DNA from: Paenibacillus_E sp964253085
Lineage (GTDB): Bacteria; Bacillota; Bacilli; Paenibacillales; NBRC-103111
Length of the DNA: 64,000 bases
Direction: 5' to 3'
NCBI RefSeq assembly: GCF_964253085.1
Contig: NZ_CAXUQH020000001.1
Location: 5,518,001-5,582,000 of the forward strand
Program-made: the position numbers and the translations under genes
Notes under the pieces: model-generated
Databases searched by the model: none
What the model saw: the letters and a program-made list of their open reading frames with translations, nothing else
What the model was told of the DNA's origin: nothing
Shown: positions 41,818 through 49,643 of the stretch, piece after piece
Layout of the letters: the number at the start of each line of letters is the position of its first letter
How positions within the stretch are numbered: position 1 is the first letter of the stretch

Positions 41818-43605
41818 CTAGTTCGTCAAAATTGCACAACCAAATGCCGGAAGCTGCACAGTCAAACGTCTATCCGATTCGCTGACAGCGTAATCTACTT
41901 CATTAAGAACATCCGTAACCTGATTATTTGAGGCTGTCCATGGAACTGTAACCACCAATTCCTGCGGATTCGGGGAATGATGGATGATGACCGCGACGCG
42001 TTCACTGTCATACTCGCGCAGAAAGCCAAACGCGTTGCGTGCTTCATCAACGAACCATAGTCGAAAGCTGCCGCGTGTGAGTGCGACGTAACGCTTGCGA
42101 ATCGCTATGAGTTTGCGATATAAATTCAGCATCTCTCCGTTCTGCGCTGAGCTCTCCCAGATCATTGGTTTCCGGCAATCCGGATCGGTTTCACCCGTCA
42201 TTCCAACCTCATCACCATAATAGATCATCGGCATCCCAAGATAAGTGAATTGAAAACAAACTGCCAGTTTCATCCGAGCAACTGCCGTTTCTGTTTTATT
42301 CCAACCCCATCCCCCCTTCATACAGGCGGTGAGAAACCGTTCAGTATCATGGCTCCCCAGCAGTTGAAGCATAGCTGAATTCGCCTGATCCGTGTAATTC
42401 ATCTGAATTTGAACGATTTCCTCCAGAAAACAGGTCGCACCTACCGTTTGGCGGGCAAAGAAATCAAGTACAGCTTCACGAAACAGATAGTTCATCACAC
42501 TATCAAACTGATCCCCACGCAGCCAAGGTCCAGCTTGGTGCATAATTTCGCCAATTAAAGCAAGATCACTACTAATGCCCTTCACTTCTGTCCGTAGCCG
42601 ACGCCAAAATTGTTGATCAACTTCATTCGCCACATCAAGCCGCCAACCGTCAATCCCGACCTCTTCTATCCAGTAGCGTGCCACCTTCAACAAGTAATCG
42701 ACAAGCTCCGGATTGGATGTATTCAGCTTCGGCATGGTAGATTCAGCATGAGAGAATGTTTCATAGTTCGGTATCGGCTTCTGGACAATAGGAAAACTAT
42801 GAACATGGTACCAGTCCTTGTACGGTGAAGCATCACCCCTTTTCAACACATCGCGAAATGCGAAAAATTGGTCTCCTGAGTGGTTAAATACAGCATCCAG
42901 AATCAGACGCATCCCTTGCTGCTTAGCTGTCCATTTCAGCAGTTTCAATAGTCCTATATCTCCGAAAGATGGATCAATCTTGTAATAATCCGATATATCA
43001 TATTTGTGATTCGAAGGCGATTTGAAAATCGGTGTAAGATAAATCGTATTCACGCCGAGCTCAGCCAAATAAGGCAGTTTCTCGATGATACCCTGGATAT
43101 CCCCCCCAAATAGAGAGTTGCTTTCCGGTTTAGCCTCTTGCGTCCAGGGCTGAGTACCTATTGGGTCGTTAGCCGGATCTCCATTGTGAAATCGGTCTGG
43201 AAATATTTGATAGACAATAGCTTCAGGCAACCACGATGGAACCTGAGGAATATCCGCATCACAAATATAGGAAAACTGGAAGTAACCTGCCTCCGTTCGG
43301 TGCATGGAAGCTCCACGTTCTCCGTACCAAACATCATTTCCTTCTCGTGTTCGAACCATAAACAAATACCGCAGCCTCCGCTTGGGAAGCTCTACCATCG
43401 TTTCATAGTAGTCAAAATGTCGGGTAAAACCAACTTTCTCCAGCTCCTGCGGCAGTTCTGTTCCCGGCGAATGGTAACGATCCGCATGTACGATACTGCA
43501 GGAGAGTGACGCATTTTTCTTCATCCGAATACGGACCTTCAGGTGGGTTTGATTTATGGCAAAAGCATAAGGAGCTTCGCTTGTATGATAAATAGACTCG
43601 AGCAT
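41818..43605 (-). CDS. GH13 neopullulanase/cyclomaltodextrinase-type alpha-glycosidase
   Basis: A 595-residue GH13 enzyme of the subfamily 20 type, with the N-terminal beta domain (MLESIYHTSEAPYAFAINQT) that mediates dimer formation in neopullulanases. The four conserved regions are LILDAVFNHSGD, GWRLDVANEVD with the nucleophile Asp, LIGEIMHQAG with the acid/base Glu, and LLGSHDTERFL. The segment YQIFPDRFHNGDPANDP is typical of the family. No signal peptide is seen, so it hydrolyses imported maltodextrins or cyclodextrins in the cytoplasm. Start ATG has AGAAGGAG 8 bases upstream. It is the last gene of the malEFG-type operon, 28 bases after the MalG-type permease. Confidence 0.96.
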   Translation of the reverse strand: MLESIYHTSEAPYAFAINQTHLKVRIRMKKNASLSCSIVHADRYHSPGTELPQELEKVGFTRHFDYYETMVELPKRRLRYLFMVRTREGNDVWYGERGASMHRTEAGYFQFSYICDADIPQVPSWLPEAIVYQIFPDRFHNGDPANDPIGTQPWTQEAKPESNSLFGGDIQGIIEKLPYLAELGVNTIYLTPIFKSPSNHKYDISDYYKIDPSFGDIGLLKLLKWTAKQQGMRLILDAVFNHSGDQFFAFRDVLKRGDASPYKDWYHVHSFPIVQKPIPNYETFSHAESTMPKLNTSNPELVDYLLKVARYWIEEVGIDGWRLDVANEVDQQFWRRLRTEVKGISSDLALIGEIMHQAGPWLRGDQFDSVMNYLFREAVLDFFARQTVGATCFLEEIVQIQMNYTDQANSAMLQLLGSHDTERFLTACMKGGWGWNKTETAVARMKLAVCFQFTYLGMPMIYYGDEVGMTGETDPDCRKPMIWESSAQNGEMLNLYRKLIAIRKRYVALTRGSFRLWFVDEARNAFGFLREYDSERVAVIIHHSPNPQELVVTVPWTASNNQVTDVLNEVDYAVSESDRRLTVQLPAFGCAILTN

Positions 43606-43633
43606 TCCGTAATCTCCTTCTAGTTAGCATGAC

Positions 43634-44458
43634 TTATCCTTTGGATGCACCGACCGTAAGACCGTCTATTAAGTATCGCTGCAGCCAAAAGTATAGAATA
43701 ATAATCGGGACTGCCAAGAGTACGGCCCCAGCCGCAAACATCGTAAATTCCGTTGAGTTCTTTTGGCTGACCATTTCATAGAGCCCTACAGCTAATGTAA
43801 TTTTTTCTTGTGATCTTAGAATAAGCCGAGCAAAAATGAAATCGACCCAGGCCCCTGAGAAAATAACAAGGCTAATGTAAGTCAGCATAGGTCTGGATAA
43901 GGGAAAAATAATTTTCCAGAATACGATGCTATGCGTTGCCCCATCGATTAAAGCCGCTTCCTCCAAGCTGCGCGGAATCGTATCATAAAACCCTTTTGCC
44001 ACGAACATATTCATGACGAACGCACCCGAGCTGTATACCAAAATGAGCGCCCAGTGATTATTCAACAATTTGATTTGAGACAACAGGATGAAGATGGAAA
44101 TCATCGCCATAAACCCGGGAAACATATTCAGGATAAGCAGCAGTATTAACCCCTGCTTCCTGCCGGGAAACCGGAAACGGGCCAAGGCGTAAGAACCAAG
44201 CATGGTCAGCAGGCTTCCAAATAACGTAGAGAAGAAGGCTACTTTCAGCGTGTTCATAAACCATATTGGGTAACGGTGTATCTGACTTGTAAACAAGTCT
44301 CTGTAATGATCAAGTGTGAGCGAATGTGGAATGAAGGTTTCACTGTATAAGCTGTTGCCTGATTTCAAGGAAGACATCACAATCCACAAAGCAGGATACA
44401 CGCTCGCCAATGAAAGAACGGTTAGAATCAAATAGGTTACCACGAGGCGAATTTTCAT
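43634..44458 (-). CDS. malG: Maltodextrin ABC transporter permease, MalG type
   Basis: A 274-residue permease with six predicted membrane segments, beginning LVVTYLILTVLSLASVYPAL. The EAA loop PRSLEEAALIDGATHSIVFW and the C-terminal RYLIDGLTVGASKG, a tail characteristic of MalG proteins, identify it. It overlaps the stop of the MalF-type gene by ATGA at 44,455-44,458, so synthesis of the two permeases is coupled. It imports maltose or maltodextrins with the MalF-type permease and the lipoprotein at 45,791-47,131; the cytoplasmic GH13 enzyme next in the operon would process the cargo. The operon encodes no ATPase. Confidence 0.94.
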   Translation of the reverse strand: MKIRLVVTYLILTVLSLASVYPALWIVMSSLKSGNSLYSETFIPHSLTLDHYRDLFTSQIHRYPIWFMNTLKVAFFSTLFGSLLTMLGSYALARFRFPGRKQGLILLLILNMFPGFMAMISIFILLSQIKLLNNHWALILVYSSGAFVMNMFVAKGFYDTIPRSLEEAALIDGATHSIVFWKIIFPLSRPMLTYISLVIFSGAWVDFIFARLILRSQEKITLAVGLYEMVSQKNSTEFTMFAAGAVLLAVPIIILYFWLQRYLIDGLTVGASKG

Positions 44459-45768
44459 TGAATGATGTCATCCTCCTTGTAGGATTGCGTTTTGCGATAC
44501 TGATAAATAGAAATTCCAGCGACCAAAACGAAAATAATTAGCCCAATCACCGAAGCGAAGTTGTATTGGTTGTTCGTTAGCGTCAGCTTATACAGCCATG
44601 TCACAAGCAGATCCGTCGCTCCTGCATATTGGTAGTTGGATATAAGCGGATTGCCATCTGTGAGCATGAAGATAACGTTGAAATTATTAATGTTGGAGGC
44701 AAATTGCATAATGAGTACCGGAGCCGCAGAAAACATGACCATGGGCAGTGTGATTTGCCTAAATTTATCCCAAGCTCTGGCGCCATCTACTTCCGCTGAC
44801 TCATATAAATCCCTTGGAATCGTCGTCAAAATACCCGAGACAAGTACCATGATTAAGGGCATACCCAGCCATAAATTCACGCTAAGCACGGTTACCTTAG
44901 CCCAAAAAGGGTCTGTCAACCAAGGTAATCCTTGCAGTCCAAACCATCTTAAGTACTGGTTAATTGGACCGAATTCGCTGTTGAGCAAGTTGCGAAAAAC
45001 AAGCAATGAAACCAAATTAGGAATCGCGAAAGGAACAATGAGCAGCGTTCGCCACATTTTCTTTAGACGGACATCCTTCTGCGCAACCAGAACCGCTACC
45101 AATGTGCCTGCTACGTAGGTCGTTATCGTGGCTAAAACAGCCCATATCACCGTCCAAGTCAGTACACCATAAAAGGTTCTACTCCATGTCTTGAGTGTGA
45201 GCAGATTTTGGAATATGCGAAATCCTACCCAGTCCAAAAGGTTGGCCGGTGGCAGTACCGGGGCGGCGTAATTGGTAAAGGCAATCAAAATACTAAAGAT
45301 AAGTGGCATCACATTCAGGAAAACAACGAAAATGGCAGGAATGGCGAGAATGAGATAAGGAAAATGCCGATACCGGATATGCTGAAGCGTCTGAGCGAAA
45401 GAGTGGGGCTGAGTCCCCCTCTCTCGCAATCCAGCCACCTTATACGCATCACGCACATTCAGGACATACACAAGTAGAATGAACATCACACCTAGCAAAG
45501 AAATGAGTCCCTCCACCATAAGAAATACCGAATGATCTCCTGCAACCGGCGTGTATACATCCCCCGATTTAACGATGGAACGCGGGGTATCTCCAAGTGT
45601 GATTAACCCAACAATGCGCCCGAATCCTTGGGAAACGATGAATACGACTCCCGCAAGGCCAAAGATAAACAATAGAAATCCTTTGAACAATTGCTTGTTG
45701 TACCATTGTCCGAAACCCATGAAGAAGATGGAGAGCCATACGGCTTTGCCGGTGTACTTATTCTGCAT
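44455..45768 (-). CDS. malF: Maltodextrin ABC transporter permease, MalF type
   Basis: A 437-residue permease longer than the average CUT1 MalF homologue because of an N-terminal membrane module (AVWLSIFFMGFGQWYNKQLF, then a long hydrophobic segment and a second one near residue 85). The core permease begins at about residue 130 (FPYLILAIPAIFVVFLNVMP) and holds the EAA loop DLYESAEVDGARAWDKFRQI. Such N-terminally extended MalF proteins are common in maltodextrin systems of Firmicutes. It starts 22 bases after the binding-protein stop and overlaps malG by four bases. The ribosome site before its ATG is weak (AGGAAAG). Confidence 0.94.
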   Translation of the reverse strand: MQNKYTGKAVWLSIFFMGFGQWYNKQLFKGFLLFIFGLAGVVFIVSQGFGRIVGLITLGDTPRSIVKSGDVYTPVAGDHSVFLMVEGLISLLGVMFILLVYVLNVRDAYKVAGLRERGTQPHSFAQTLQHIRYRHFPYLILAIPAIFVVFLNVMPLIFSILIAFTNYAAPVLPPANLLDWVGFRIFQNLLTLKTWSRTFYGVLTWTVIWAVLATITTYVAGTLVAVLVAQKDVRLKKMWRTLLIVPFAIPNLVSLLVFRNLLNSEFGPINQYLRWFGLQGLPWLTDPFWAKVTVLSVNLWLGMPLIMVLVSGILTTIPRDLYESAEVDGARAWDKFRQITLPMVMFSAAPVLIMQFASNINNFNVIFMLTDGNPLISNYQYAGATDLLVTWLYKLTLTNNQYNFASVIGLIIFVLVAGISIYQYRKTQSYKEDDIIQ

Positions 45769-45790
45769 GTCGATTGCGCTTCTTTCCTTT

Positions 45791-47131
45791 TTATTTTTGG
45801 GCCGGAGCTGATGCGATTTGTTCTTTTATCGTTTTCACCGCTTCATCCAACTTCTTGCGTACATCAGCGTGATCGTTCCAAATGGCCGTAAAAGCCCCTT
45901 CCATCGGTGTCCATACATTGGCCGTTTGAGGAAGTGTTGGCATGGGCTGTGATTGCGCGAACTGCTTGATAAATCCACCTAACAGCGGATCATTCGCAAT
46001 GATGGGATCCTTGGCTGCTTCAGCATTTGCGGGTAGAATTCCCGTTGCTTTAAAATTCTTTATAGCATTGTCCTTGTTGGTAATGAATTGGGCGAACAGC
46101 TTCGCCGCCTTTGGGTATTTCGTATAGGAATTCACATAGTAGGAGCGTACGCCTGAAAACGATATGGCTTTTTTCCCACCTGGGAAATCAGGCAGCGGCA
46201 TGACCCCGAAGTTGACTTTATTTTTAAATGAACCGATTGACCATGGTCCGTCAATGTTATAGGCTAGTTTGCCGTCTTGAAACAACTGCGTTTTCACATC
46301 ATAACTCAAATCCTCTACCTTAACTGGAAGAATATCATGCAAGCTTTGGTAATATTTCACGCCTTCCACAGCTGCATCGCTATTCAGACCGATATCGCCT
46401 GCATCCGTTCCATTTTTGCCGAACATATAACCGCCGAACGATGCCAGGAAAATGTAGTTGTAATACGTAATCTTCGTTTCCCACATGATGCCGTATTTTT
46501 TCTTGGCTTGATCATTGTACGTTTTAGAAAAAGCTATAATATCATCCCATGTCTTCGGCAAATCTTTAACTAGGTCTTTATTGTAAAAGAGGGCGTACGT
46601 TTCTACTGATTTTGGATACCCGTAAAGCTTCCCATTAAAAGAGGAGGCATCGATCGTTGTTTTGGCCATGACCGCTTCCGTTTCCTTTTGGAACGTATCA
46701 TTGGGCAGCAACAGGCCAGCCGTTACTGCATTCCCAAGCTTATCATGAGCGAACATCACCACGTCCGCAGCAAGTCCTGCCGGTCCATCATTCGCAAGCC
46801 TTCCTGCTTGATCAGGTGCAGCGACAGACTCCACTTTCACATCGACATTATATTGTTGTTTGAAAGCAGCAGCCAATTCTTTAACAAAAGCAACTTCAGC
46901 ACCATCCTCCCATACAAGCAGAGAGGCACCTGGTTCAGGTTTGATATTAGCATTCGTATTGGCAGCGTTATCATTTTTACCCTTATCTGTTCCTTCAGGC
47001 TGCTTGGCTGCCTCATTGGCAGGTTTCATGGAAGCAGTACTTGATGGATTATCACCCGCTCCTGATGAACATCCTGTGAGTGAACTCGCAACTAGCGTGG
47101 CAGTTAGCAGACCTAACATTTTCTTCTTCAT
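45791..47131 (-). CDS. malE: Maltodextrin-binding lipoprotein, MalE type
   Basis: A 446-residue lipoprotein with signal peptide LGLLTATLVASSLTGC (lipobox L-T-G-C) and a low-complexity linker rich in N, A, K and P. The binding domain has SLLVWEDGAEVAFVKELAAA, the maltose-binding signature-like DVVMFAHDKLGNAVTAGLLL, GYPKSVETYALFYNKDLVKD, DGPWSIGSFKNKVNFGVMPL and ANVWTPMEGAFTAIW near the end, all closely matching MalE proteins. Start was placed at the ATG at 47,131 with AAGGGG 11 bases away; an ATG three codons earlier abuts that site. It is the first gene of the operon and lies behind a promoter overlapped by a perfect LacI-type palindrome. Confidence 0.95.
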   Translation of the reverse strand: MKKKMLGLLTATLVASSLTGCSSGAGDNPSSTASMKPANEAAKQPEGTDKGKNDNAANTNANIKPEPGASLLVWEDGAEVAFVKELAAAFKQQYNVDVKVESVAAPDQAGRLANDGPAGLAADVVMFAHDKLGNAVTAGLLLPNDTFQKETEAVMAKTTIDASSFNGKLYGYPKSVETYALFYNKDLVKDLPKTWDDIIAFSKTYNDQAKKKYGIMWETKITYYNYIFLASFGGYMFGKNGTDAGDIGLNSDAAVEGVKYYQSLHDILPVKVEDLSYDVKTQLFQDGKLAYNIDGPWSIGSFKNKVNFGVMPLPDFPGGKKAISFSGVRSYYVNSYTKYPKAAKLFAQFITNKDNAIKNFKATGILPANAEAAKDPIIANDPLLGGFIKQFAQSQPMPTLPQTANVWTPMEGAFTAIWNDHADVRKKLDEAVKTIKEQIASAPAQK

Positions 47132-47226
47132 ACGCAGCATAACCCCTTCTATAATCGGATGAAAAGCGACAATACCATTCTGATTATTGATGTGCTATAG
47201 TGTAGAGAAAAATAAGCAACGAACCT

Positions 47227-47246
47227 CTAGGAAACCGGTTTCCTAG
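47227..47246. promoter_or_regulatory. LacI-type operator, perfect 20-bp palindrome
   Basis: The sequence CTAGGAAACCGGTTTCCTAG is a perfect inverted repeat with a central CG, as bound by LacI/MalR-type dimers. It begins four bases downstream of the malE -10 element, covering the start of transcription, and lies 60 bases before the divergent lacI-type gene. Repression of malE and self-repression of the regulator are the likely effects. Confidence 0.85.
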
Positions 47247-47250
47247 ATTT

Positions 47251-47279
47251 AAAATAACATATTCGTTTTCGTAAATCAA
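47251..47279 (-). promoter_or_regulatory. Sigma-A promoter of the maltodextrin operon
   Basis: Minus strand -35 TTGATT (47,274-47,279) and -10 TATTTT (47,251-47,256) with exactly 17 bp between. Transcription would begin inside the palindromic operator just downstream. Confidence 0.65.
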
Positions 47280-47306
47280 ACTATTTTTTTGAGCGTTGGG
47301 GGAACT

Positions 47307-48329
47307 ATGAGTAAAATTACAATTAATGATATTGCCAAAGCTGCCAATGTCGCGAAATCTACCGTATCGAAAGTACTGAACGACTCTCCAACGATACCGG
47401 AAGCAACCAAAATTAAAATTAGGGATATCATGAAACAAATGAATTACATCCCGAGCAGTATTGCAACCCAATTGGCTAAACAAAGCAGCTTCAATATCGG
47501 CGTGCTGATTGATATGTCACGGAAACATGATTTCTTGAACCATTTCTTTTATACCATTATCGGTGGGATAGAAAATGTGATTGGCACACTAAATTATGAA
47601 TTAACCATCTGCAATTCTCATGCCCAGAGCGAAAATAACTTTCTGGAACGACTCGTTTTGAATAAAAAAGTAGACGGTCTCATTATGGATAACACGATTC
47701 TAACCGCGTCGCTAGCTCAGCAATTGAATGATTTGCGATTCCCTTTCGTATCACTGGGTGGTTTAGCAGGTGTCGATTCGGTGAGTTGGGTAGATATCGA
47801 TAATATGCAGGGCGCCGGGATGATCACCGAACATCTGTTACAACAGGGATACAGCAACTTCGCCTTTATTGGCGGTGAGATGCATAGTCCCCTCTTCAAA
47901 AACCGATACGAAGGAGTGAAGCGCACGCTTCAACGATTCGGTAAAACGATCCACAACGACCACCTTAAGACGGGTTTCGCTAACGAAGAGAACGGCTACC
48001 GCCTGATGCAGGAACTGCTGGCACTAGCCTCCCCGCCTGATGCGGTTGTTTGCATTAACAATTACACCGCCTTCGGTGTATTAAAGGCCATACGTGAGCA
48101 TGGGCTGTCTGTACCAGATGAGATCGGAATTGTTACGTTCGACAATTACCCGCTTGCACCCTATACAACTCCACCACTCACTTGCCTCGATCTGGACACT
48201 TTCGAGCTGGGTGTCACCGCGGGGACCATGCTGACTCAACGGATTGCCGATCCTCATAAACCCGTGGAAACCAGATCAATTGAACCTAGTTTGATTATTC
48301 GTGAATCGACCCGTAGACAGTTAACATAA
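47307..48329 (+). CDS. LacI-family transcriptional repressor of the maltodextrin operon
   Basis: A 340-residue regulator. The N-terminal helix-turn-helix ITINDIAKAANVAKSTVSKV, hinge SSIATQLAKQSSFNIGVLID, and a periplasmic-binding-like core (LDTFELGVTAGTMLTQRIAD near the end) are complete. Start is the ATG at 47,307 behind GGGGGA; the frame is open from 47,289, but without a ribosome site. It is divergent from malE, with a perfect palindrome between the two genes. It most likely represses the operon in the absence of maltodextrins (MalR-like); the effector is inferred from the neighbours. Confidence 0.95.
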   Translation: MSKITINDIAKAANVAKSTVSKVLNDSPTIPEATKIKIRDIMKQMNYIPSSIATQLAKQSSFNIGVLIDMSRKHDFLNHFFYTIIGGIENVIGTLNYELTICNSHAQSENNFLERLVLNKKVDGLIMDNTILTASLAQQLNDLRFPFVSLGGLAGVDSVSWVDIDNMQGAGMITEHLLQQGYSNFAFIGGEMHSPLFKNRYEGVKRTLQRFGKTIHNDHLKTGFANEENGYRLMQELLALASPPDAVVCINNYTAFGVLKAIREHGLSVPDEIGIVTFDNYPLAPYTTPPLTCLDLDTFELGVTAGTMLTQRIADPHKPVETRSIEPSLIIRESTRRQLT

Positions 48330-48415
48330 GTAAAAACGCTTTGAATACCTATTGATCTTGGATCCTATGTCAAGGACACTTACAGCGGGCGGTAACACAA
48401 ATAAAAAAAAAAAAT

Positions 48416-48474
48416 TGTGATATTCCATAAATAATTAGAAAACGGAGCCCGCAAACCCGCGGTGCTCCGTTTTT
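48416..48474 (+). repeat. 59-bp direct repeat, copy 1, containing a terminator hairpin
   Basis: This segment and 49,185-49,243 align without gaps and differ at about ten positions. Both contain the hairpin ACGGAGC...GCTCCGT (imperfect in copy 2) followed by T residues. In copy 1 it serves as terminator for the lacI-type gene (stop at 48,329) and, with A residues on its other side, for the minus-strand remnant at 48,504. Confidence 0.75.
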
Positions 48475-48475
48475 G
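48439..48475. terminator. Bidirectional rho-independent terminator
   Basis: AAAACGGAGC pairs with GCTCCGTTTTT around a GC-rich loop. It lies between the convergent lacI-type gene and the stalk-domain remnant. Confidence 0.85.
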
Positions 48476-48503
48476 TTGTTGCAGAATTCGTTAGAAAAAA
48501 TAT

Positions 48504-49004
48504 TTAGAAATAATATTTGACTTCAGCGCCTAATGCTTCACTGACAAGTCTAATAGGGACAAATGTACTTCCGTTTATTATTTGAACTTCTGTATCTAAT
48601 TCCTTCACTTCTCCATTAATTTCCACTTCATTAGAACCTACCCGAAATGACAAATCTGATTTAGCTGCAATAACAGAACGAGTATCATTCTCCCATGTTA
48701 CTTTTGCATGTAATGCCTCGAATATTTTCCTCATAGGAACATATATTGACCCTTTAATATTTTGAGGATCTTCTTCAGTCGAATATTCTTGAATTTTACC
48801 ATCTATCGCTACATATATGTGATCACCATAAGAAGTAACCACGCCACCAACTTGTCTTGCTTTTAACCAATTCAAAGAATCTTTGCTGATAGGATTATTA
48901 GCTAGATATATTTCCCAAAGATTGCTTTGACTTTCTAAAATTGAAATATCCGATAGATCATTATTAATAAGTGATACCCTTCTCAGATCCGTTTGTGATC
49001 TTCT
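48504..49004 (-). pseudogene. 5'-truncated leucine-rich-repeat plus stalk-domain (copper amine oxidase N-like) protein
   Basis: The open frame starts right after an in-frame TGA at 49,005-49,007 and has no start codon with ribosome site in its first third. The first 45 codons read as leucine-rich repeats (RRVSLINNDLSDISILESQS, then NLWEIYLANNPIS), the next 120 as a Copper_amine_oxidase_N stalk domain (IYVPMRKIFEALHAKVTWEN; TFVPIRLVSEALGAEVKYYF). Full proteins of this kind are secreted, with signal peptide and more repeats, so this is the 3' end of a broken gene. A short frame from TTG at 48,875 (123 codons) could in theory be translated. It is flanked by the two copies of the 59-bp repeat, suggesting rearrangement. 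Confidence 0.7.
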
Positions 49005-49026
49005 TCATGGATTACTACTACCCTTC

Positions 49027-49074
49027 AAAAAAAAAGCAGACACTGAAAATTCATCAGATACCTGCTTCTTTTTT
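49027..49074. terminator. Terminator-like hairpin
   Basis: A run of nine A residues and AGCAG pair with CTGCT and a T-rich stretch around a loop of about 20 bases. On the minus strand it follows the 38-codon frame at 49,081-49,197 directly. Confidence 0.6.
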
Positions 49075-49080
49075 GTATAT

Positions 49081-49197
49081 TTATTCATTTAATTGTATAA
49101 AACCACATCTAAGTAATTCTGAAACAAAACGTCTACTACTAAGCTTTTCTGCAACAATTCCAATTAATTCTGTAATTTCACACCTGTGATATTTCAT
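49081..49197 (-). CDS. Small open frame of 38 codons, unknown
   Basis: Not recognised. The frame begins MKYHRCEITELIGIVAEKLS and ends CGFIQLNE, with a terminator-like hairpin right after its stop. No ribosome site precedes the ATG, and its first codons lie in copy 2 of the 59-bp repeat. It may be the tail of a decayed gene rather than a working one. Confidence 0.25.
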   Translation of the reverse strand: MKYHRCEITELIGIVAEKLSSRRFVSELLRCGFIQLNE

Positions 49198-49243
49198 ATT
49201 CAATTAGAAAACGGAGCCTGCAAAACCGCGTGGCTTCGTTTTT
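49185..49243 (+). repeat. 59-bp direct repeat, copy 2
   Basis: Gap-free match to 48,416-48,474 with about ten differences, including the CGGAGCC core and T-run. The hairpin is weakened by substitutions. The two copies enclose the stalk-domain remnant. Confidence 0.7.
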
Positions 49244-49510
49244 AAACTCTTGAGGTTGTGAACACGAAACAAGGTAAAAGTATCTAAACAGAATCAAGAT
49301 CTACTCTCGCCATAGTCACAAATTTCGATACTAAGGTAACCGGCTAAATAGCACAGAAATTTTCAAATCTTCCTGCTCAAGTCCCCTATTTCAATTTAAG
49401 TTGAATATTTCCTTTGAAAGTATTGTTATTTTATCATCACTCAAAATAACGAATAAAAATTTATTATTTTTGAAACAGAAACTGTATCGATTCTAGTTAT
49501 GACGCAGGAT
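49244..49510. other. AT-rich gap without a recognisable gene
   Basis: No coding frame or RNA was recognised. The last 50 bases (TTTTTGAAACAGAAACTG, then TATCGATT) loosely resemble the conserved box before the two GH43 genes and lie at nearly the same distance from the -10 of the SLH-cohesin gene. Confidence 0.4.
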
Positions 49511-49617
49511 TATAATAGAATCACACTAAGAAAACGCTTACGTTGTTGTAGTCTAATAATTTGGTTTTTATAGGGTTTGTGGTACATATCCGTGGTACGG
49601 GAGGGAGAATCCCTCCC
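49511..49617 (+). promoter_or_regulatory. Promoter, cre-like site and leader hairpin of the SLH-cohesin gene
   Basis: A perfect -10 TATAAT lies at 49,511-49,516 with no good -35. AGAAAACGCTTACG at 49,529-49,542 matches the cre consensus at 12 of 14 positions and would lie at the start of the transcript. The leader has a perfect 8-bp hairpin, GGGAGGGA and TCCCTCCC with loop GAA (49,599-49,617), 26 bases before the start codon and without a T-run, so it is not a terminator. Confidence 0.55.
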
Positions 49618-49643
49618 TCGTCAAATTCGAGAGGATGGTATAC

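Noticed and set aside
41726..41839. N-terminal extension of the AAC(3)-like frame
   Set aside because: It overlaps the GH13 gene and has no ribosome site; family alignment begins shortly after the ATG at 41,725.
44636..45118. Plus-strand open frame of 160 codons
   Set aside because: Shadow of the MalF-type gene; no independent evidence.
48331..48346. cre-like AAAAACGCTTTGAA after the LacI-type gene
   Set aside because: 12 of 14 matches, but it lies downstream of a gene end with no promoter near it.
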